Part shown: positions 58,207-64,000 of the stretch, piece after piece
Numbering within the stretch: the first letter of the stretch is position 1
Layout: the number at the start of each line of letters is the position of its first letter
NCBI GenBank assembly: GCA_902729315.2
Contig: LR746281.1
Span: 2,478,501 to 2,542,500, forward strand
Source: Spirodela intermedia
Taxonomy: Eukaryota > Streptophyta > Magnoliopsida > Alismatales > Araceae
Length of the DNA: 64,000 nucleotides
Reading direction: 5' to 3'
Translations under genes and position numbers: made by a program
Notes under the pieces: model-generated
What the model was told of the DNA's origin: nothing
The model's input: only the letters and a program-made list of their open reading frames with translations
Database searches by the model: none

Positions 58207-60942
58207 ATGGCGACTGTCTCGGCTCCGTCAGTCGTCACCGAGCTCTCCCAGTGGGACGAGCTGAGGAGAGAAGCCCGCCGGCTCGAGGGAGACCTCGATG
58301 TCCGCCTTTCTGCCTACGCCAAGCTCGGAAGCTCCCCGGGGCGAGGTTCTCTCTCCGCCCACTTCCCTGATCTGATCTTCTTTCAGGCCCCGCTGATCCA
58401 GGGAGATCTTCCTGTCTCTCTCAAGGGTACTCGGACCTGAGGTCGGCGGGGGCGGGAGAACAACTCCACGGCAGCGGGCAGCAGTGGAAATCGGTGGAGA
58501 TGGAGATTGAGTTGCTCCTGGAGAAGCTCCTCGACGTGAACGAATCCATGAGCCGATGCGTGGCGGCTGCGGCGGCGCCCGCGCTCTCCGTCTCGCAGAA
58601 GCTCACTAGGCACCGTGACATCCTCCACGAGTTCAGCCAGGTCAGAAGATTTGTCCAACCCTTCTGAAATAACTCTGTTCCGATGATACTGGCAGTCACA
58701 GATAGGGAATTACCCAGATCTGTTCCCAAAAACTTGAGATCTTTTTATCCCTTTCTCCTTGTCTTCAACGCCACCACCAACTAGAACCAGCAATAGGCGC
58801 TGCTTCTGGTTGATTTTGATCCTAAATTTATACTCAGTGAAGTATATCTCTGCAACTTCGAAACTTACTGAAAAAAAGATCTGGATAGTGTTCATTTTCT
58901 GCGGGTCATCTCAAGCAAGATCGAAGACCATGGTATTCTTACGACCAGTGAAAAAAATAAAAATTAAATTCCTCAGGGGATTGAAAAAAGAAGAAGAATT
59001 ATAAGCTTCACTAGTTGGATTTTGCTGAAATTAGTCAAGCTTTTGATGCCCTTTTTCTGGATCTTGGGCACTTTCACTAGGTGGATCGCTGATGGATCAC
59101 ATAGATGGTGAATTATTGCAATTATAACCCAGCTGATGAAAGGAAAATAGTTCCTCTGTTTTACTAGTCCGATACTGATCACAAGAAATTTAAGGAAAAT
59201 TTTGGAGACCAGATATCCAGGAGTTGACTTTGGGGGAAGATTTTATCGGGCCGAGTCTCCAAAATTGATAGTCTTTTTACGTAGTTTTCCCTGAAATTAT
59301 ATTTATATGTCACTGATAATTTCTCTTCAGCCTAGACTTGGAGGGTGTGATTCCTTTTTTATGTATTTTAATTTTATGGACATTTTTTATGTTTTTTATG
59401 ACAGCTTAAGATGGATAACTTTTTCTATGAATGTTGAATTTTGTGTTAGGTGCTTTAAGATAGGAAAATAGCAACACGTAACCTTATAACCAGCAGCTTA
59501 GTAAGTTTTTGTTTGACTTGAGGCCCACCCAGAACTCCAAGCCAAGTCTACACCCATCTTCGGAGCACACTTCAGTTATAAGATCATTGCGTTAGCCAGA
59601 AACATATTTTACCTAATATGTTCATTGATGATTTATGTAATCATTTTTTATGCAAAATCTACATACTGTGCCATAGTTTATGTGTGTATAAGCCTGTAGA
59701 TGAAATTAGAAAAATCTGATCACAGGCATCAAGAGTGAAACAATACACTGAAGATCATCGGAATGGGAATGATCTAATACTACTTGGTTTTCCTCCCCAC
59801 TGGAAATATGTCTGCATCTCATCACTATGCTTTCATGAAGATTATGGCCTAAAATTTTCAACATTCGACTCCTATGATCTGTAGAATTTATTTTGTTATT
59901 TCTGGCACGATGACTTAGCATTTACCTTTCTTCTCCAAAAGTCATCTCCTCATGTGTTATTATTCTCTCATTTTACCGTTGACTTTTTTATAGTTTCCTC
60001 TTTAATGCTCAATAGGAATTCAGGCGAATCAAGGGTAACATCATGTCAATGAGAGACCATGCCGAACTCCTTACTTCCGTACGCAATGACATCAATGAAT
60101 ACAAGGTAAGAAGGGCATATTTATCAAAAACCCTCACTTATTTTTCCAAAACATATCTCTTCACCTTCATTGATGGGTTTCGCCATCACAGGCATCTGGT
60201 AACTTGCAGTCAGTTCCGAATTCACTAAGGGAGCGGGCAGCCATTCATGCGAGCATTGGGCAGGTGACGTATATACCCTGGAAAGCTTACACTACTTTAA
60301 GAATGCATGGTAAAGATTAAGCAGCGGGCACAATGCATTTTGCAGATTGACGAAGTGACTAGTCAAGCGGAATCAGTAAAGGGGTCATTGGCAGCCCAAC
60401 GAAATGCCTTTACTGAGATCCAGGGGAAAGTCAAGCAACTGGGTGACAAATTCCCTGTGATTCGCAATCTGCTGGGTAATTGACATTAATCCACCATCTC
60501 CTTTCACAGTTGTTGATGAAAGATTCATCCATGTATTGATTGATTGATTGCTTTTTTAGGGTTTTGGGCCCCATACTATCCCGAATTAGCAATAAATATG
60601 TTCCTAAATATGATGTAGCACCTCATTTTCGCTTATAGTTCCCCATTAATGATGCTTGGGCTCGGATCTGTTTATAATGGTGATATGGTTTGCCCTTTTT
60701 TTTTCAGGTTTTAAATATTAATTCACTGAAACATTTGAGTATTCACTATCGCATTGCATGATTATTAATGGGAGACCTATAGTTTAATTGATCAATTTTT
60801 TTAATAGGTTCCTTTCAGCTTTTGCTCACCAGAATATCTCACTGAATATGCTATAGCAATTAATATTCCCCTATATTTTTATTCATGCTCCCTGTCAATG
60901 ATTCATATGTATTGATGTTCTCAAAATTGAATTAACTTGTCT

Positions 60943-60977
<35 letters not shown>

Positions 60978-61236
60978 TTGTTATTTATAGAGAAGATAAT
61001 ATTAATTTCTCTCCCTGCCAATGATTCATATGTACCGATGTTCTCAAAATTGAATTAGCTTATCTGCTCCTCTCTCTCTATCTCTCTGTTTTTTATTTAT
61101 AGAGAAGGCAATATTAATTTGTTTCTTCTCTTTTTTAGGAGCAATCAAGAGGAAGCGATCCAGGGACACGCTCATCCTCTCAGCTGTCATCGCTGGATGC
61201 ACCCTCTTCCTCATCATCTACTGGTTCTCAAAATAG
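58207..61236 (+). CDS. GOS12: Golgi SNAP receptor complex member 1-2 (Qb-SNARE), six exons, complete
   Basis: The exons are 58207-58345, 58426-58640, 60016-60105, 60192-60263, 60346-60475 and 61139-61236. All are GT-AG bounded and in phase, giving 247 residues (253 if the ATG at 58189 is used). The N-terminus SQWDELRREARRLEGDLDVR (14-33) and TRHRDILHEFSQ (107-118) match the GOS12 branch. The SNARE region carries the zero-layer glutamine within AAQRNAF (Q190). The C-terminal anchor follows the basic AIKRKRSRDTL: TLILSAVIAGCTLFLIIYWF with a final SK. GOS1-type proteins form the Golgi fusion SNARE complex for ER-Golgi and intra-Golgi traffic. The tail anchor directs it to Golgi membranes. Intron 2 is large (1.4 kb); intron 5 carries a tandem duplication. 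Third-position GC is high only in the first exons. Confidence 0.95.
60890..61123. repeat. Tandem duplication (period about 123 bp) inside intron 5 of the SNARE gene
   Basis: Unit 1 begins CCCTGTCAATGATTCATATG at 60890 and unit 2 CCCTGCCAATGATTCATATG at 61013. Each ends with CT runs and 'ttatttatagagaag'. The duplicated 'tttatag' resembles a 3' splice site but lies upstream of the acceptor used (61138). Confidence 0.85.
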
Positions 61237-61738
61237 CCACTCCTGGTATCAATCCACAGCCATTCCGAAGGTGGGGGCTGGTCTCAGGTCCCCTCCCTTC
61301 CACCCCCAAGAAAAAAAAAATAAAAAAAATCCTCAGAAGCGTCACCTTGGAGCTCATCTGATGAACACCCTGCTCCTGAGGGTTTCCCATCTCAGCTGGG
61401 CACCTCGATGCTGATAAATTTGAGAGGATGCAAGGCGTCTAAAGATGTAATCTTCAGTTCTGGCGGGAATTCAAAGGGTTTTCTTCATTATAGAGTAAAT
61501 GAAGTAAAAGGAGAGCTTTGTATCCAGTGGACAATCATCATGCCAAATCGGGGTATGTTGACCGGATATGAACTCTATATCAAGCATACTCGTCAGGATT
61601 TAGTGGTATTTGGCCTCATTGATATCTATAGGAACAAACAGGTGACTACTAAGAATGATTTTCTAGGTCATAATTACTGCCTAAATATGAGGAACCTGCC
61701 TCCATCATCAACTGAGTTCAATTCTAATTAATTACTTC
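61237..61738 (+). other. 3' flank of the SNARE gene
   Basis: It contains the probable 3' UTR and an A-rich run near 61310-61328. A 107-codon frame at 61408-61731 has no family resemblance and starts in the putative UTR, so I do not call it a gene. Confidence 0.5.
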
Positions 61739-62192
61739 AATATTTTGTACTTAGATTATCATTAATATCATCGAAATTCCATAGCACATTGCACCAACTG
61801 CTCATTCTCAAAGTTTTTGGGGATGTTTAAGAGTTTCATGTATGTACTAAAGCAATGATGAAGGGTTGGTGGCCGTTGACTATTTAACAGGTCAACGGTA
61901 ACAACTAACTCTATAAAATGATCCAACCATGAGGATAATAATTTTTAAAAAATATTCTGTACTTAGATCAGCATTAATATCAACAAAATCCCATAGCATA
62001 TTGTGCCAACCGCTCAATTTCTCAAACTTTGTAAAATGAATGAAGGTAATGCTTTTGGGGATGTTTAAAAGTTCTATGTATGTGCCAAAGCTATGATGAA
62101 GGGGCTGGTGGCCGTTGACTATTTAATAGGTCAATGGTAAAAGCTATATTTAGAAAGTGATCCACAACTATGAGGATAATAAAAATTGACTT
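61739..62192. repeat. Tandem duplication, period about 212 bp
   Basis: 'aatattttgtacttagatta' at 61739 and 'aatattctgtacttagatca' at 61951 start the two halves. Both continue through a 'gggatgtttaa' block and 'tggtggccgttgactattta'. The second half has a short extra segment. Confidence 0.85.
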
Positions 62193-63086
62193 TCTTGATA
62201 GTTGACACTTAAGGGCCGTATTTCAATTTAGTCAACCTTTAACATATTGTCCCAGTCTTCTCTTGAGTATTCCAACAGATTTTGCCTCAAACCCATTTTA
62301 CAACTATACACACTTGTTTTACTTAATAATTCAAAACTCATTCAAATTGAATAGGAAATTATTAAATACATAGTTTGATTAGATTGAGACATTGCACCAT
62401 GTTGGGAGCTTGGTCTCTTGTTGTATTAGAGATCTTTGACTAGGTGTAGTAGAAACTTGTAACTCTTATAACTAGAAAAATTATTATTTTTCCAACTTTT
62501 TATACCTCTTTTTCACTGAATTCAATAAATATAAATTTCAAAGGGTCAACATACTTCCAAATCTTGTACACTGCTCCCAATGCTGACATCTTTTTCTATG
62601 GAGCGTTGACTTTTTGAACCCTATCTTCCCATGTTCTACACATGTTGAAATGAAATGTTGGTAGATTTCACTAGTTATGGAGTTGGTCTACTCCTTTTAG
62701 TGTCGAGACCAAGCATTCCAATGCAGACTCTTGGATGAATAAGTCATCACTTCTTGCACAAAAAGCGTTGACCCTTTGACTTGATTAAGCTTCCTAGACA
62801 AGCCTCAACATCTTTAACTATAGGGGTTGACTTATAAATTAGATTTTTTATGTTTTTAGTGAGGCATCTAGCCCTAAGTTATATGTGTTGTTGACTATTT
62901 CTCTCTTGTAACTTTGAGAATGTGCTGAGTTGAAAAAAATATTAAATAAAAATTAAAAAAAAAGAAGTAATACTTTATTTCTCATTAAAAGGAAAATTTT
63001 CGATGGCATAGAAGTAATACTTTATTTCAAGATAAGTCTAAATAAACAAATATATTTTACTAAAGGGTATATTTTGAGTTGTTTTC
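62193..63086. other. AT-rich intergenic DNA, nothing recognised
   Basis: There are many 'ttgact' motifs (possible W-box cores) but no gene and no defined element. Confidence 0.5.
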
Positions 63087-63710
63087 ATGTGGGTGTACCT
63101 CGCTTTAAATTATATCTTTCCGGCTGGAAGGATGTTTTTTAACCGACCGTTGCGCCTCGCCGAGCCCTCGCCACTCGCTCGGGAAAAACGGGTGATGGAC
63201 GCGTCGTCTCTGCGACTGTGGCTCAGCGGCGGACACGATGATGCCCCCCACGCGGGCCTCCAGATCTCCTCCGCCCTCAATCTGATCCTCTCTAGTGGCC
63301 CCTCCTCACCCGATTTCTTTGTCTTCCCACTTGACTCGTAGAAATTGGTGAGGACTCGTAGACCTCTACGCACCAGGGCCATTTCAGTGTCTAAGCGCCT
63401 CTGCTATGGCATTCTGCGGAGCCTTGATCTCCCAGGCGACCCCGGCGACCCACTTCTGTCCCACGCCCCGGAGAACTCGGTCACCGGTGGGGTTCTTAAC
63501 TGATAATCTCTGCATTGTGTTGTTGGGATTCTCTGTTGTTTTTGTCCGTCAGGTGATGTCGATGAGTTTCATTTTTTTTCTACCGTCTCTGATATCAGTA
63601 AGCTGCCTGGTTTCTCTAGTTAAGGGTTGTCAGGACGTTTAGGATATCATGCGTCGATACTGAGGCCGCAACTGCGTCCGGCACCGGCGATGGACTCTAC
63701 CAGCAGCCCA
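63087..63710 (+). other. GC-rich stretch, possible leader and first exon of a gene continuing to the right
   Basis: GC content rises sharply after AT-rich DNA, as in front of the other genes here. An ATG at 63691 opens a seven-codon stretch (GACTCTACCAGCAGCCC...) followed by a plausible donor AG|GTAACG near 63711. Other short frames (63196-63341, 63406-63642) are not recognised. No protein family can be assigned. Confidence 0.25.
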
Positions 63711-64000
63711 AGGTAACGTCTGTTGCTCTATTGACTGTTGAATTTCCTCTCCAGGGTGTTTTAGATTGTGCCATTGTTACCTGTGCCATTTTTGCAGAAA
63801 ATTCCCTCTCCAGGGCATATGAACGTAGACAAATGTTAAAGAAAAAATTTCAGGCTGTGATTAAACGAAACATGAATTCACCATTCATATGTTAAGTTGA
63901 TAATCCTCGTTGAAACTTTCGTAAATAATAATAGGATGATGCCTCCAATTAGATGACAAGTATCTATATAGATATTAGGATTGCAGTGCAACATGACAGG
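63711..64000. other. AT-rich right end, nothing recognised
   Basis: If a gene starts near 63691, this would be intron. No other feature is seen. Confidence 0.3.

Noticed and set aside
61408-61731. 107-codon plus-strand frame after the SNARE gene
   Set aside because: Lies in the probable 3' UTR, with no similarity and ordinary base composition.
63110-63382. 90-codon minus-strand frame near the right end
   Set aside because: GC-driven, no family resemblance; the plus-strand leader interpretation fits equally well.

Overview
The window is nuclear DNA of a flowering plant, most likely a commelinid monocot. Its compact, very GC-rich coding exons with (CT)n/(GA)n leaders sit in AT-rich intergenic DNA full of retrotransposon remnants, and all recognisable proteins belong to plant families (SAUR, hydrophobic-seed/8-cysteine lipid-transfer-like proteins, GOS12-type Golgi SNARE, plant TBC RabGAP). 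I cannot name the species. I saw no rRNA, tRNA, CRISPR array, phage or bacterial feature.

Left gene island (1-8.8 kb). A partial minus-strand gene runs off the left edge. It is followed by a complete five-exon TBC-domain Rab GTPase-activating protein gene on the minus strand (4931 to 1372). A ~0.4 kb CT-rich microsatellite comes next, then an intronless plus-strand gene for a seven-span membrane protein of a plant family of unknown function (7851-8804).

Central array (about 9.7-51.7 kb). This is a tandemly duplicated, much-rearranged segment. Each unit carries one small secreted 8-cysteine protein gene on the minus strand plus the same flanking AT-rich DNA. The gene copies start at 22251, 34704, 47389 and 50125; the first two steps are both about 12.5 kb, and the last unit is compact (2.7 kb). 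Copies 1, 2 and 4 are intact. Copy 3 has a ~17-bp net deletion that removes the CXC motif and shifts the frame. Three solo LTRs (15355-16992, 18734-20384, 25693-26785) lie in individual units, with target-site duplications and matching empty sites in sister units, so they inserted after duplication. A decayed LTR piece (45942-46788) is older. A ~1.05 kb tract covering the 3' end of copies 1 and 2 is nearly identical while the rest of the genes is clearly diverged, which points to gene conversion.

Right gene island (51-64 kb). A complete SAUR32-like auxin-response gene (51932-52312) sits next to lipid-transfer-like copy 4. Its promoter and 5' leader, but not its coding region, occur as relics next to copies 1 and 2, so the array was probably built from a segment ending in the SAUR leader. 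After AT-rich DNA comes a complete six-exon GOS12-type Golgi Qb-SNARE gene (58207-61236), then a tandem duplication, AT-rich sequence, and a GC-rich stretch at 63.1-63.7 kb that may be the leader of another gene.

The host genes have unrelated jobs (Rab GTPase control, Golgi SNARE fusion, auxin response, cell-wall/lipid-binding secreted proteins). The main theme of the window is local gene-family expansion, decay and homogenisation, not a pathway.
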